The position numbers and the translations under genes are program-made. From Anaerolineales bacterium UBA6055 (lineage in GTDB: Bacteria > Chloroflexota > Anaerolineae > Aggregatilineales > Phototrophicaceae), in contig DIYL01000012.1 of assembly GCA_002428985.1 (NCBI GenBank), positions 1 through 64,000 on the forward strand: a stretch of DNA of 64,000 nucleotides, read 5' to 3'. Within the stretch, counting starts at the first letter, position 1. Every line of letters begins with the position of its first letter. Below the pieces are notes generated by a model. It was not told the origin of the DNA. It saw nothing but the letters and a program-made list of their open reading frames with translations, and made no database searches. Shown here in pieces: positions 44,277-53,626 of this stretch.

Positions 44277-45134
44277 ATGATAACAAAAATTACAGGTGTC
44301 TCTGAGAATGACACCTATATTGTTGACTCTGATATAACGGGTCGACAATATCGTATTACTGTAAGTCTTCCATTGGGCTATTCTGCAACAGATGATGCAG
44401 AGTGGCCCTTCCACAATACACCGGATAGATGGTCAGCAATCTATGTATTAGACGGTAATTGGTATGCCGAAATGATTGCGGGTATGATCCGTCCAACGGC
44501 TTGGTGCGGTGGAACATCTGATGCAATTGTTGTTGGAATTGGTTATACTGAAAACGATGACCCCGTCAAGACATTTCAAGAGACATTCACCCGCCGTGAT
44601 CTTGATCTCACACCCATTCACGATGCAACCACCGAAAAAATGATGACCGAACAACATCGCCGTCCTGTACCTAATGGTGATGCGACAGGTTTTTTAAGCT
44701 TCATACGCGATGAATTAATCACATTTATTGAAAATACGTATCGTGCAAATGCTGATAAGCGCATTTTAGCTGGTCATTCGTATGGTGGATTGTTCGGGTT
44801 ATTCGCACTATTAAAAGAGCCCAAACTATTTGAGTCGTATATTGTGGGCAGTCCCTATCTGTCTTATGGTGAAAGGGTATTGTTCCAATATGAGTCAGAA
44901 TACGCAGATAAAAATGCCGATTTACCTGCAACTGTTTATATGTATACAACAGAAAACGAAGAGATGATCGATGATACGACGTTTACCGATACAATTCGTT
45001 TTGCAGTGATGTTACAAAGTCGAACATATGCCAATTTGACGCTGATGCGAAAAATCTTCACCGAATACAACCACTGTGAAGTTGCCGTCCCCGGTTTGTA
45101 TTGGGGTCTTCAGTTGGCACTAAAATCCAATTAG
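44277..45134 (+). CDS. Esterase D/putative esterase family alpha/beta hydrolase
   Basis: A 285-residue protein of the Fes/EstD-like (PF00756) type. YVLDGNWYAEMIAGMIRP, VVGIGYTE and the nucleophile elbow ILAGHSYGGLFGLFAL (GHSYG) are diagnostic; acid and base are probably in the TTENEE and EYNHCEV stretches. Relatives hydrolyse siderophores or serine-type esters. No signal peptide. It starts 18 bases after recA on the same strand, an odd partnership, and ends one base before the convergent lipoprotein gene. Confidence 0.85.
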   Translation: MITKITGVSENDTYIVDSDITGRQYRITVSLPLGYSATDDAEWPFHNTPDRWSAIYVLDGNWYAEMIAGMIRPTAWCGGTSDAIVVGIGYTENDDPVKTFQETFTRRDLDLTPIHDATTEKMMTEQHRRPVPNGDATGFLSFIRDELITFIENTYRANADKRILAGHSYGGLFGLFALLKEPKLFESYIVGSPYLSYGERVLFQYESEYADKNADLPATVYMYTTENEEMIDDTTFTDTIRFAVMLQSRTYANLTLMRKIFTEYNHCEVAVPGLYWGLQLALKSN

Positions 45135-45135
45135 T

Positions 45136-45828
45136 TTAATTTGGACAAAATAGATAACAACGTTGCGCCTCAGTTGGGTCTGGCTGGGGCGTTACACTTG
45201 GTACAGGTAACGCTGTCGGAATGACTAATGCGCCAGCGGTTGGGATGGCATCAGCTTCAATCGTGAATGTGCCAGATTGACGACACAACATATCCGACCC
45301 ATCCCTCAAGAACACACCAACGCGATATTGCCACTCGCCTGCAATTGGAAAATCTTCGACAACAAATGTAGAGATATAATCTGCTCCACTTGGCATATAA
45401 TCCGCAACAATGTCATCAAGGTCATCATGTTCCAGCACCACCCCGACAAATGTATAGTGATAAAGTGAGTCAATCCCATATGTGAGTGAAATGGTATCGT
45501 CCCTGCTGAAAGTCTCCCCCTCGACACTGCGTACATTCGTGCGGAAATTTTCGCAGAGCAACGCTTGGTCGATTGGTGTTGGCGATGGTGTGACAGTCGG
45601 TGTGGGTGTTACAGTGGGTGTATTTGTAATTGTTGGCGTGTAAGTGGGTGTCCAAGTCGGTGGTAGATCAACAGTGGCGTCAGGTGTAACAAGCACAAAA
45701 TTAGGGGTTGCAGTATCAACAGGTGTTGGCACTGTTGTCGGTTGTAATGCAGTTCCACAACCTGCCACAATAAGTATTGCTAATCCGCAAAACCAAAAAA
45801 TAGTGCGCTTCACACGCTTACCTCGCAA
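45136..45828 (-). CDS. Lipoprotein with Thr/Pro-rich stalk
   Basis: A 230-residue protein with signal helix and lipobox LILIVAGCG. A long TPT stalk (PPTWTPTYTPTITNTPTVTPTP..) is followed by a ~110-residue beta domain (LCENFRTNVRSVEGETFSRDDTISLTYGI..YHYTFVGVVLEHDDL..) with several Cys, and a short C-terminal tail ending CYLFCPN. It is surface-anchored; the domain is not recognised. Low-complexity DNA makes slippage in the stalk plausible. Confidence 0.75.
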   Translation of the reverse strand: MRGKRVKRTIFWFCGLAILIVAGCGTALQPTTVPTPVDTATPNFVLVTPDATVDLPPTWTPTYTPTITNTPTVTPTPTVTPSPTPIDQALLCENFRTNVRSVEGETFSRDDTISLTYGIDSLYHYTFVGVVLEHDDLDDIVADYMPSGADYISTFVVEDFPIAGEWQYRVGVFLRDGSDMLCRQSGTFTIEADAIPTAGALVIPTALPVPSVTPQPDPTEAQRCYLFCPN

Positions 45829-45895
45829 ACAATCGGATGATGCTTACAGGGTAACCGATATTGTACTAGAAATAAACGTGTGAATAATTTGTCAG

Positions 45896-46321
45896 TTATG
45901 CGCTAGCAGTAGAGTTGTTATGGTTGAGTTGAACTTGCATGAGTGCACGAGCTTGGCTCATGGTTGAGGCAAAGTGAACACTCTGGGCTGCATTACGATC
46001 AATTTTGACGGCTGCATCAAATACTGTTTTAATCATTCCGCTCATGCCAACGATGACCACCGGACCATTTTCTTGACCGCTATTACTCATTGCAATCAAA
46101 TCTTTAAATTGATTGATCCCTTCGCGATTGAAGATTGACCCGCCGGGAATACGCAGACCATTACGCAGATCAAGGATTGCACCCATCAATAAACCACGTT
46201 CTTTTGAAATACGGGTTGTTGTCTTCAGAACTGCATTAAGATCATCCCATGTCCAATCTCCATTGAATTCAACTAGAAATACTGTTTGTTCTTCGTTATC
46301 CCAGAATAAATCAATGCCCAT
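45896..46321 (-). CDS. SpoIIAA-like / STAS-fold protein
   Basis: A 141-residue soluble protein. LFWDNEEQTVFLVEFNGDWTWDDLNAVLKTTTRI, LMGAILDLRNG and ENGPVVIVGMSGMIKTVFDAAVKI fit the SpoIIAA-like (STAS-related) fold with alternating strands and helices. The N-terminal YxxW-type beginning is typical of small Chloroflexota proteins of this type. A role in signalling or protein interaction is likely; the partner is unknown. Confidence 0.55.
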   Translation of the reverse strand: MGIDLFWDNEEQTVFLVEFNGDWTWDDLNAVLKTTTRISKERGLLMGAILDLRNGLRIPGGSIFNREGINQFKDLIAMSNSGQENGPVVIVGMSGMIKTVFDAAVKIDRNAAQSVHFASTMSQARALMQVQLNHNNSTASA

Positions 46322-46578
46322 CAGTTGTCCGTCCTCTAAATCTATCTCTTCTCTCTTTATACGATAGTGACTCTTAGTGAGCAGAATCCCATAAGAGGGT
46401 TAGAGCAAAATAGGAGATAGCTTAAATCGCGGTGAGTTTGTGAACAACTTCACACGACATAATGTCACCGCAAGATATTCCAACTACAGTAGTGATGTTC
46501 AGATTCTCATTTTCTATTCAACGCTTTCCCTTATACTCCAACCGTAACCAACATTGTGCAGAATACAACGAGGTGTTT

Positions 46579-47523
46579 ATGTCAAAAACAGTCACAGCAA
46601 TCATCGCATTGATTATCGGTCTCGCATTAGGTGCAGGGGGCGGGATTTTAGGTTTGTTATGGGCAACAGGCAATGTTGCACCAAGCCAATCTGCTGCTGA
46701 TGCCGCGCCAACCCTGTCATTAAATGATGCAACCCCAACACCGGGGCAAGTCGCGCTCCTCAGTACAGAAATCGCCGATTTGAACGATAAAATCGACTCA
46801 CTCTCAGCGCAACTCGATACATTATCCGACGATACGCAAAATGTCGGCACACAGGTCGCGCAAGGTGTTCAATTAAGTGAAGCTCAAGCAACTCTCGATG
46901 CGCTCCCGACCAGTACCCCTGTCCCAACAGAAACACCAACAACAACCCCAACCGAAGCACCACAAGTCCCAGATCGCACACTATATCGCATTACATCCGA
47001 TGAATCGGAAGTGCGCTTCCGTATTAATGAGGTGTTGATTGGGAATCCGACGGAAGTCATCGGCACAACATCACAGGTTGGTGGTGATTTTATTGTTAAC
47101 TTCGCAGACCCACCGGCATCACAATTAGGCGAAATTGCCATTAATGCACGCACACTCAAAACCGACAATGAATTCCGTGATCAGTCGATTCGCGGGCAAA
47201 TTTTGCAGACTGGATTACCTGAAAACGAGTTTATCCGCTTTGCGCCCACCGAATTCCAATCGATGACAGTTGAACCTGTTGGTGTCGGCGAAATGATCAC
47301 ATTTGACGTTGTCGGTGATTTGACGATTAAAGGCGCAACCAATCAAGTGACCTTTAATGCAACTGCTACAGTAGAATCGGAAGAGCGTATTTCTGGCACT
47401 GCCAGTACCACGATTTTATATGCAGACTTCGGCATTAATATCGAAGCACCACCGAATGTCACCGATATTGAAGACACGGTTATCTTAGAAATTGATTTTG
47501 TCGCGTTAGCCGTTGAAGAATAA
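46579..47523 (+). CDS. Membrane-anchored YceI-family protein
   Basis: A 314-residue protein: an N-terminal membrane anchor (TAIIALIIGLALGAGGGILGLLWA), a coiled-coil stretch (LSTEIADLNDKIDSLSAQLDTLSDDTQ), a TPT stalk (TSTPVPTETPTTTPTEAP) and a YceI lipocalin-like domain (YRITSDESEVRFRINEVL...GEIAINARTLKTDNEFRDQSIRGQIL...FDVVGDLTIKGATNQVTFNAT). YceI proteins bind isoprenoids or long lipids in a beta barrel. AGGTG before ATG 46579 decides the start. Followed by a Doc-type toxin gene. Confidence 0.88.
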   Translation: MSKTVTAIIALIIGLALGAGGGILGLLWATGNVAPSQSAADAAPTLSLNDATPTPGQVALLSTEIADLNDKIDSLSAQLDTLSDDTQNVGTQVAQGVQLSEAQATLDALPTSTPVPTETPTTTPTEAPQVPDRTLYRITSDESEVRFRINEVLIGNPTEVIGTTSQVGGDFIVNFADPPASQLGEIAINARTLKTDNEFRDQSIRGQILQTGLPENEFIRFAPTEFQSMTVEPVGVGEMITFDVVGDLTIKGATNQVTFNATATVESEERISGTASTTILYADFGINIEAPPNVTDIEDTVILEIDFVALAVEE

Positions 47524-47607
47524 AGCCTATGTTATAATATAATCCGTTACGGGGCGTCGTGTATGCGTCCCGTTGATGAGATGATAAACAGTGGTGGGAT
47601 CGCGATT

Positions 47608-48003
47608 ATGGTGCGCTATTTATCGGCGGCGGATATTTACGTTATCAATGAGAATATTGTCGGGCATCGTCCAACGGTACGTGATCGTCGTTTATTGCGT
47701 TCAGCGGCAGACCGTCCTTTGATTAAGATATTTGGTGAGGAGCAATTCCCGACCATCATTGATAAAGCAGCGGCTCTGTTGCATAGCGTGGCGTATCATC
47801 ACTTGTTCGGCGACGGTAATAAACGGACTGCTCACGGTGCGATGGTTATGTTCCTAGAAGCGAATGGTTACACTTTTACGGCTGACGACACCACCGCATC
47901 GGCATTTATCCTCGAAATTGCACAAGGCAAGCACGAAGTCGAAGCGGTTAGCACATGGATTGCTAACAATACTGAACCGTGTGTTTCCTCTTCTGATAGT
48001 TAG
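47608..48003 (+). CDS. doc: Doc-type Fic-fold toxin
   Basis: A 131-residue protein (longer reading from ATG 47563 possible). The active motif HHLFGDGNKRTAHG (residues 64-77) matches the Doc consensus H-x-F-x-D-G-N-K-R-T, in which Doc kinases phosphorylate EF-Tu. The family start MVRYLSAADIYVINENI supports ATG 47608. The usual Phd antitoxin gene is not found upstream. Instead a DUF433-like gene lies convergently 12 bases after its stop. Tandem TATAAT-like boxes at 47533-47543 could be its promoter. Confidence 0.88.
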   Translation: MVRYLSAADIYVINENIVGHRPTVRDRRLLRSAADRPLIKIFGEEQFPTIIDKAAALLHSVAYHHLFGDGNKRTAHGAMVMFLEANGYTFTADDTTASAFILEIAQGKHEVEAVSTWIANNTEPCVSSSDS

Positions 48004-48015
48004 AGGGCATGTAGG

Positions 48016-48321
48016 TTAATTATCGTCTGAGTTATTCTGTCTGCGTTTTACTAATTTCGCCTTATATTGTTCGAGCGTTGTCGCATTCTGTTCTGCCCAT
48101 TCAATCGATTGTTGATGGCGTGCATCTAACTCCTCTTGATTGTCATAGTAATATACAATTGAAGCGTGAACTTCTGACGCACTAAGATTATAGTGTTGCA
48201 TCACATCTTCAACGGTATAGTCTGTTCCAACATACATGCGAGCAATCATTTCTGCTTTCTTATTTGTTCCGCGAATATATGCGCGTTCATCTCTGATTTC
48301 GATATGCTGAATTATTTGCAC
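48016..48321 (-). CDS. DUF433-like antitoxin-type protein
   Basis: A 101-residue protein. RAYIRGTNKKAEMIARMYVGTDYTVEDVMQHYNLSASEVHASIVYYYDNQEEL matches the DUF433 pattern (PxxxGTR....IA..L..G.s.eei...Y..L...dv..al.Y), usually an antitoxin paired with PIN toxins. The tail is acidic and Gln-rich. The start is GTG 48321 with AAAGG ten bases upstream. No PIN gene is adjacent; its neighbour is the convergent Doc-type toxin, so a mixed toxin-antitoxin pair is possible. Confidence 0.6.
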   Translation of the reverse strand: MQIIQHIEIRDERAYIRGTNKKAEMIARMYVGTDYTVEDVMQHYNLSASEVHASIVYYYDNQEELDARHQQSIEWAEQNATTLEQYKAKLVKRRQNNSDDN

Positions 48322-48370
48322 GATTTTGATACCTTTGTGATATTCTAGTTATAGCAATTCTATGTGAGAT

Positions 48371-48934
48371 ATGGAAACCAAAACATTGAAGCCCAAAAGA
48401 CGCATTAAAACAAAGCATAGCGCCTTTTCAATAATCCTATTGATTGTTGTTCTAACTTTTGGATTGGCTTCTTATATATTCCTTGCAGTATTCAGACCTA
48501 ATAATGACGACTATGTTTTACCTAAATATTCTACCGAAGTCGTCTATGAAATTTGTAGTATTTTTGAGATTGATGTAGAGGATAATTTCTGCTCACAACC
48601 ATCAATACAGGATGCAGATACGTTCCGTGAGATGCTTCATCAAAACTATCCCCGTGAAGAAACATATTATAATGACATCGTACCAAAACTCCGTCACATC
48701 AGATCAAAACCAACTCACAATTGTGAAAGCCCTGTAACGACCGATTTTGGCTGGGCAGTGAACAATTGCCCACCACCAAATGAATGTAACAACGGCAAAC
48801 CAACCTATACCTGTACATTTTCTTTGACGTTGAGTGATCAAAATATTGGCGTAGATATTTTTTTCCATCAATCAACAGGTATTATAGGCGGATATGGAGT
48901 GACTCGTCCAAGCGCATCAGCCCCAGAACAATAA
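48371..48934 (+). CDS. Hypothetical single-pass membrane protein with Cys-rich ectodomain
   Basis: A 187-residue protein with basic head (METKTLKPKRRIKTKHS), one membrane helix (FSIILLIVVLTFGLASYIFLAV) and an external domain with eight Cys (CSIF, FCSQP, NCESP, NCPPPNECNNGKPTYTC), likely disulfide-bonded. GAGAT precedes ATG. Divergent from the DUF433-like gene, with 49 bases between starts. Not recognised. Confidence 0.6.
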   Translation: METKTLKPKRRIKTKHSAFSIILLIVVLTFGLASYIFLAVFRPNNDDYVLPKYSTEVVYEICSIFEIDVEDNFCSQPSIQDADTFREMLHQNYPREETYYNDIVPKLRHIRSKPTHNCESPVTTDFGWAVNNCPPPNECNNGKPTYTCTFSLTLSDQNIGVDIFFHQSTGIIGGYGVTRPSASAPEQ

Positions 48935-48935
48935 G

Positions 48936-49718
48936 TCACAGTAACGGCAGGTATACCAAACAGCCTCGCGCTTCTAAATCATCAATCCATGATGGTAGGT
49001 GTAGTCCACGTATCCAGCGTAAATCTAGCTTTTCTAAATTTGACAAATCGCGAATGCTATCGGGTAATTCAGTCAGCTGATTCGCGCGCAAGTCGAGGTA
49101 ACGCAGATTAGATAAATTGCCGATGCTATCCGGTAGATATTCAACCGGATTGTTGCGGAGTGACAATATCTGTACATCCTTCAACATCCTGATGCTATCC
49201 GGCAGATGTGTGATGTTGTTATTCATCAGGTGTAATTCGCGCAGATTGGATAGATCTCCGATGCTATCGGGTAAGGTCGTCAGTTGATTGTTGTATAAAC
49301 GCAATTCAACAAGATTGATGAGCTCCCCGATTGATTCATCCAAAGCCGCTAAAGGGTTATCTGTCAGCCCTAGATACCGTAGATTCTTTAATGCCCCTAA
49401 TTCGATCGGGAAGTGGTCAAGCTGATTATCGCTCAAATAGAGAAATTGTAGCTTTGTCAGATTCGATAAGGTATCCGGTATCTGTGTAATGCGGTTATGT
49501 CCGAGGTCGAGAATTTCCAAACTTGTCAACGCTCCGATGGTTTCGGGGATGGTTTCAAGCCGATTGTCATGCAGATAGAGCTGGCGGAGTTGTGTCAGGT
49601 TACCGATTTCGGGTGAAATCGTTGTTAGATCATTTCCACCGAGCGATAACACCTCAAGGTCCGTATACTGATAGAGGTTGTCTGGTATAGTAGCATTATC
49701 AAGGTACAGCGTTTTCAT
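48936..49718 (-). CDS. Leucine-rich repeat protein
   Basis: A 260-residue protein made of about ten 23-residue LRR units (LPDSIGNLSNLRYLDLRANQLTE type), starting with LYLDNATIPDNLYQYTDLEVL and ending with a short cap (IDDLEARGCLVYLPLL). No signal peptide and no catalytic domain. LRRs of this 'bacterial type' form a curved binding surface, so it is probably a protein-recognition or scaffold module. Stand-alone gene, adjacent to unrelated genes. Confidence 0.9.
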   Translation of the reverse strand: MKTLYLDNATIPDNLYQYTDLEVLSLGGNDLTTISPEIGNLTQLRQLYLHDNRLETIPETIGALTSLEILDLGHNRITQIPDTLSNLTKLQFLYLSDNQLDHFPIELGALKNLRYLGLTDNPLAALDESIGELINLVELRLYNNQLTTLPDSIGDLSNLRELHLMNNNITHLPDSIRMLKDVQILSLRNNPVEYLPDSIGNLSNLRYLDLRANQLTELPDSIRDLSNLEKLDLRWIRGLHLPSWIDDLEARGCLVYLPLL

Positions 49719-49823
49719 GTTGTTGTACGATCCTGTTAGAAAAATTCGTTTTACGAAAATTGGAACAATTTATCCTCATTGTACGTTGTGAGGATAGAAA
49801 GTTGACTTAGTAAAGGAGAAACG

Positions 49824-50882
49824 ATGGAAAAAAGAGTCATTCTATTCAGTTTATTGATTGCTATGTTTAGTATGCTGACGGTACAAGCACAAGATGGTGG
49901 GACATTCAAAGTTTGGTCGCCGATTGATGCGATCAGCACTAATTATGTCGCGACTGATGACGGCGAGACACTTGGTTGGGAACTTCATATAGAAGGTACA
50001 CATACCGATGCGTGTGAATTTGATCTGGTGACAGAGACAAATCTATATGACAACAACATCGATATTCAAGTGTATCGCGATGTCCCAATTGCAGCGACTT
50101 GCTTACGCGAAGATACACCGTTTGAAACGGATGTCGTATTCTTCGTGCCGGTTGATGAGATTCCACCTTATGTGATCGTGAATGATCAAGTATGGGAGGT
50201 CATTGTGCCAGAAGGCGACACCGTGAGCACCGACGATGTGCCCCAGTTAGAAGAGTTGATTCTAGTCGGGGCTGTGATTGAAGATGCGGTTGTAACATTG
50301 GTCGAGCCAGCAACTGAAGATGAAACGGCTTATTATGCGCTTGAACTTTTGGGTAGTCATGGCGTTGGCTGTGATGTACCGCTTGTTGTCAGCGTGCGTG
50401 AATTGGCAGAAGCAACCCTAGTTGGTGTGTTTAATCCTGTTCCAGAACTGGCAGTATGCCCAGCCGTGATTAATATAATAGATGAAACAATCAACATTCC
50501 TGCAACGTTACTAGCCGAGACTGCGTTAGTAACAGTGAACACATACATAATCGATGAATTGGAGACTCAAACCATGAGTGACAGCAATAAAGTTATGACC
50601 AATATCAATACTGTGTCCGTCAATGTGATGGAATCATTCCCGATGCAAATTAGCCTAGATGTTAACGGTGAACATCCCGATGGGTGCGATTATCCTGTCG
50701 TTGTTGATCAATCACGTAATGGTAATACGATTACCGTTGAAGTTTATCGCAATGTGCCAGCCGATGTGATGTGCCCGATGATGCTCAATCCGTACGAAGC
50801 AACGATCTCATTAGACGGCACATTTGAATCTGGCAGTTACACCATCACTGTAAATGGTGTCACCCAATCAATTGATATATAG
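49824..50882 (+). CDS. Secreted protein of three tandem Cys-pair domains
   Basis: A 352-residue protein with signal peptide ILFSLLIAMFSMLTVQAQ. The sequence is built of three diverged copies of ~110 residues: HTDACEFDL...IDIQVYRDVPIAATC, GVGCDVPL...VFNPVPELAVC and HPDGCDYPVV...ITVEVYRNVPADVMC. Each has a Cys pair about 40 residues apart, with a conserved C-x-(y/f)...VYR.VP core, probably disulfide-linked beta modules. AAAGGAGAAACG precedes ATG. Followed by a secreted DUF4139 protein on the same strand (63 bases gap), so perhaps a secreted pair. Family not recognised. Confidence 0.65.
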   Translation: MEKRVILFSLLIAMFSMLTVQAQDGGTFKVWSPIDAISTNYVATDDGETLGWELHIEGTHTDACEFDLVTETNLYDNNIDIQVYRDVPIAATCLREDTPFETDVVFFVPVDEIPPYVIVNDQVWEVIVPEGDTVSTDDVPQLEELILVGAVIEDAVVTLVEPATEDETAYYALELLGSHGVGCDVPLVVSVRELAEATLVGVFNPVPELAVCPAVINIIDETINIPATLLAETALVTVNTYIIDELETQTMSDSNKVMTNINTVSVNVMESFPMQISLDVNGEHPDGCDYPVVVDQSRNGNTITVEVYRNVPADVMCPMMLNPYEATISLDGTFESGSYTITVNGVTQSIDI

Positions 50883-50945
50883 CTAAATGAAATGTTGGGC
50901 GGTCATCTGGTCGCCCAATGATCCCTCTAACAGGAGACAAACAAC

Positions 50946-52400
50946 ATGAAACAACTCAAATTCATAGGATTATGTGTACTACTATTCGGGAGCATGTTCA
51001 TGGCATACGCGCAAGACAATAGTGACAGCGTCGCAGTGACAGTTTATAACGAAGGCACTGCCCTTATCCGTGACCAACGCACCCTAACACTTGAAGAAGG
51101 TCTGAACACCATCAACTTTACCGATGTTGCCGCGACAATTGATCGCACCTCAGTCACATTCAACTCGGTCAGCAATCCCGATGGTACATTTGTGCTCGAA
51201 CAAAATTATATCTACGATCTCGTCAACAGCGATGCGTTATTAACTCGCTATCTAGATGAGATTATCAGTGTGACAGCTGCCGATGGCACAGTTTATAGTG
51301 GGCAGTTGCTTAGTGGGCGCAATGGTGAAGCCATTTTACGAACAGATAGTGGTGAAGTCTTGGTTGTTAATTTAAATGATGCTCGTGATATTCGCTTCCC
51401 AGAATTACCAGATGGACTGATTACTCGCCCAACCTTGCAATGGCTGTTGAGCAGTTCCGTAGCAGGTGAACAACAAGTCGAATTGACCTATCTCGCAGGT
51501 GGGATGAATTGGTCAGCCGATTACAACGTTCTGCTCGGCACAGACGAAACCTCACTAGACATCAACGGTTGGGTGACCCTCAATAATAATAGTGGGCGTG
51601 CATTTGACGATGCACAGCTAAAGCTAGTCGCTGGCGAACTTAATCGGGTTCAACCGGATGCTCCAGTTGCCCGCACGCAAGCTCTCAGCCTTGAAGTTGC
51701 CGAAGATGCAGCATTTGCTGGTGCACCTGTCGAACAACGCGAACTCTTTGAATATCAACTATATGAAATTGGGCGGCCCGTTACTGTCGGCAATAACGAG
51801 ACCAAACAGATTGAATTTGTGACCGGATCCAATGTGCAAGCAACAACCTTTTTCGTCTTTGATGCATCGCCACAATTTGGTGCATATTACTCCCCAATTG
51901 ACTATCCGGAAGGTTATGGCACATATACAGAAGGTGTCGTCCAAACTTTCCTCGAATTCAATACAGGCGAAGAAAGTGGACTTGATGCCGATTTACCTGC
52001 CGGACGCATCCGTGTCTATCAAGAAGATATTGACGGCGCAGGTTTGCTGATTGGTGAAAACTTCATCGATCACACACCCAATGGCGAAGATGTGCGAATT
52101 TTCCTCGGCAATGCCTTTGACCTTGTCGGCGAACGTACCCAGACAAACTTCCAATTCGTCAGCAATAATGTGATTCAGGAGACCTTCGAGATTCGTTTAC
52201 GCAACCGCAAAGACAACGAAACAGTTGAAATCCGCCTACCAGAACGGCTCTACCGTTGGAGTGATTGGGAAATTATCGAAAGTTCCGTGCCATTTGTGCA
52301 GGAAAATTCATCAACTGTAGAATTCCGCGTGAATGTCGAACCAGATATTGAACAAGTTGTCACGTACACGGTTCAATATACCTTCCCTGAACGCCGTTAA
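50946..52400 (+). CDS. Secreted DUF4139 domain protein
   Basis: A 484-residue protein with signal peptide (FIGLCVLLFGSMFMAYAQ). The DUF4139 layout is clear: VAVTVYNEGTALIRDQRTL, LNTINFTDVAATIDRTSV, then VELTYLAGGMNWSADYNVLL and LDINGWVTLNNNSGRAFDDAQLKLVAGELN, ending with a beta-rich tail. It is a paralogue of the frameshifted gene at 4536-6525, but exported. DUF4139 proteins are of unknown function; some are linked to surface proteins. AGGAGACAAACAAC precedes ATG. Downstream of the triplicated secreted protein. Confidence 0.87.
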   Translation: MKQLKFIGLCVLLFGSMFMAYAQDNSDSVAVTVYNEGTALIRDQRTLTLEEGLNTINFTDVAATIDRTSVTFNSVSNPDGTFVLEQNYIYDLVNSDALLTRYLDEIISVTAADGTVYSGQLLSGRNGEAILRTDSGEVLVVNLNDARDIRFPELPDGLITRPTLQWLLSSSVAGEQQVELTYLAGGMNWSADYNVLLGTDETSLDINGWVTLNNNSGRAFDDAQLKLVAGELNRVQPDAPVARTQALSLEVAEDAAFAGAPVEQRELFEYQLYEIGRPVTVGNNETKQIEFVTGSNVQATTFFVFDASPQFGAYYSPIDYPEGYGTYTEGVVQTFLEFNTGEESGLDADLPAGRIRVYQEDIDGAGLLIGENFIDHTPNGEDVRIFLGNAFDLVGERTQTNFQFVSNNVIQETFEIRLRNRKDNETVEIRLPERLYRWSDWEIIESSVPFVQENSSTVEFRVNVEPDIEQVVTYTVQYTFPERR

Positions 52401-52424
52401 TCAAACCACTAAATAATCAACACC

Positions 52425-52466
52425 AAACAGGCTTACGTCTATAAAGAGGTAAGCTTGTTTTTATTT
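52425..52466 (+). terminator. Rho-independent terminator
   Basis: AAACAGGCTTAC (52425-52436) pairs with GTAAGCTTGTTT (52449-52460, one G-T pair) and is followed by TTATTTT. It closes the DUF4139 gene. Confidence 0.8.
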
Positions 52467-52560
52467 TAACGGGCAAACCCTTTAATCGAACGGCATTTCG
52501 TGTGCAAGTGTGCTATAGTCTCTTTCAAACGAATAATAATTAATAGAAAGAGACTGACTT

Positions 52561-53331
52561 ATGACAACCAATCCATTTGACCTCAGTGGACAAACCGCTC
52601 TGATTACAGGTGCAGGGCGTGGCATTGGCTTAGCGACCGCCCGCGCATTGGCTTCGGCTGGTGCGGATGTCATCATTGGAGAATTTATTGCTGAAAATGG
52701 GGAACAAGCCGCCGCCGAAATTGAAAGCATGGGGCGTAAGTCGATGTCGATTCAAGTTGATGTGCGCGATTCTAACAGTGTAGATGCGATGGTTGCGACT
52801 GCATTAGATGCCTTCCCGCAAATTGACATCCTCGTGAATAACGCAGGGATTGCTCAACGTGTTAAAGCCGAAGAAGCGACTGATGACGATTGGCTCAATA
52901 TGATGAACGTTAATCTAAACGGGGTGTTCTGGTGTTGTCGTGCCGTTGGTAAACACATGCTCGAACGCGGATCCGGTGTGATTGTCAATATTGCGTCGAT
53001 GTCGGGTATAATCGTCAATAAACCGCAAGAACAAACCCACTACAATGTGTCCAAAGCGGGTGTGATTATGTTAACCAAGTCACTGGGGGCAGAGTGGGCG
53101 AACCGTGGCGTACGCGTTTGTAGTGTGTCACCGGGGTACATCGGTACTGCGATGACAAAACAAAGCCTCAATGATCCTGAGCTGAAGTCCACATGGCTGG
53201 AGATGACCCCACAGGGACAAGTCGGTGAACCCGAAGACATTGCCCATGCTGTGCTTTATCTAGCATCGCCTGTCGCTAAATTTGCCACAGGCACAAACCT
53301 CGTTGTTGATGGTGGGTATACCGCTTGGTAG
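52561..53331 (+). CDS. Short-chain dehydrogenase/reductase (classical SDR)
   Basis: A 256-residue SDR. TGAGRGIG (16-23) binds NAD(P); NNAG follows, then the Ser in NIASMSG and Tyr-x3-Lys in HYNVSKAG give the catalytic triad. C-terminal RVCSVSPGYIGTAMT and FATGTNLVVDGGYTAW are typical of FabG/glucose dehydrogenase-like enzymes. Substrate unknown. It stands alone, followed by a hairpin. Confidence 0.95.
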   Translation: MTTNPFDLSGQTALITGAGRGIGLATARALASAGADVIIGEFIAENGEQAAAEIESMGRKSMSIQVDVRDSNSVDAMVATALDAFPQIDILVNNAGIAQRVKAEEATDDDWLNMMNVNLNGVFWCCRAVGKHMLERGSGVIVNIASMSGIIVNKPQEQTHYNVSKAGVIMLTKSLGAEWANRGVRVCSVSPGYIGTAMTKQSLNDPELKSTWLEMTPQGQVGEPEDIAHAVLYLASPVAKFATGTNLVVDGGYTAW

Positions 53332-53388
53332 ATTCTGCATCATCCGACGACATTCGAACCGTTCGAGGGAGCAGTCGGCATAGTCATT

Positions 53389-53418
53389 GCATGGGATGAT
53401 TTATCCCATGCAGTATTA
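53389..53418 (+). terminator. Hairpin after the SDR gene
   Basis: GCATGGGAT (53389-53397) pairs with ATCCCATGC (53403-53411) around GATTT. Only a weak A/T tail follows. The rest of 53412-53626 is AT-rich and holds no gene I can support. Confidence 0.5.
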
Positions 53419-53626
53419 ATTTGTTAACGACTACTAATCCCCCCATGCATTGGGAGGCATCGATTTAATCAACATAGTATCCTCTAAATTAATTGGAACA
53501 GGATAATGACACCATGACACGACAACAAGAGATCCTTGCATTATAGGAGAAATACAACCGAATATAATTCACTGAAAGTCACTGATACAATGACAATTAT
53601 TATACTCAATAGGTTTTTGGTTAGTT

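Noticed and set aside
48016..48321. Considered as a Phd-type antitoxin
   Set aside because: The sequence lacks the Phd/YefM N-terminal pattern and instead fits DUF433, and it is on the opposite strand to the toxin.
53515..53547. Tiny frame MTRQQEILAL
   Set aside because: Ends after ten codons, with no sign of conservation or function; possibly another fragment of the decayed island.
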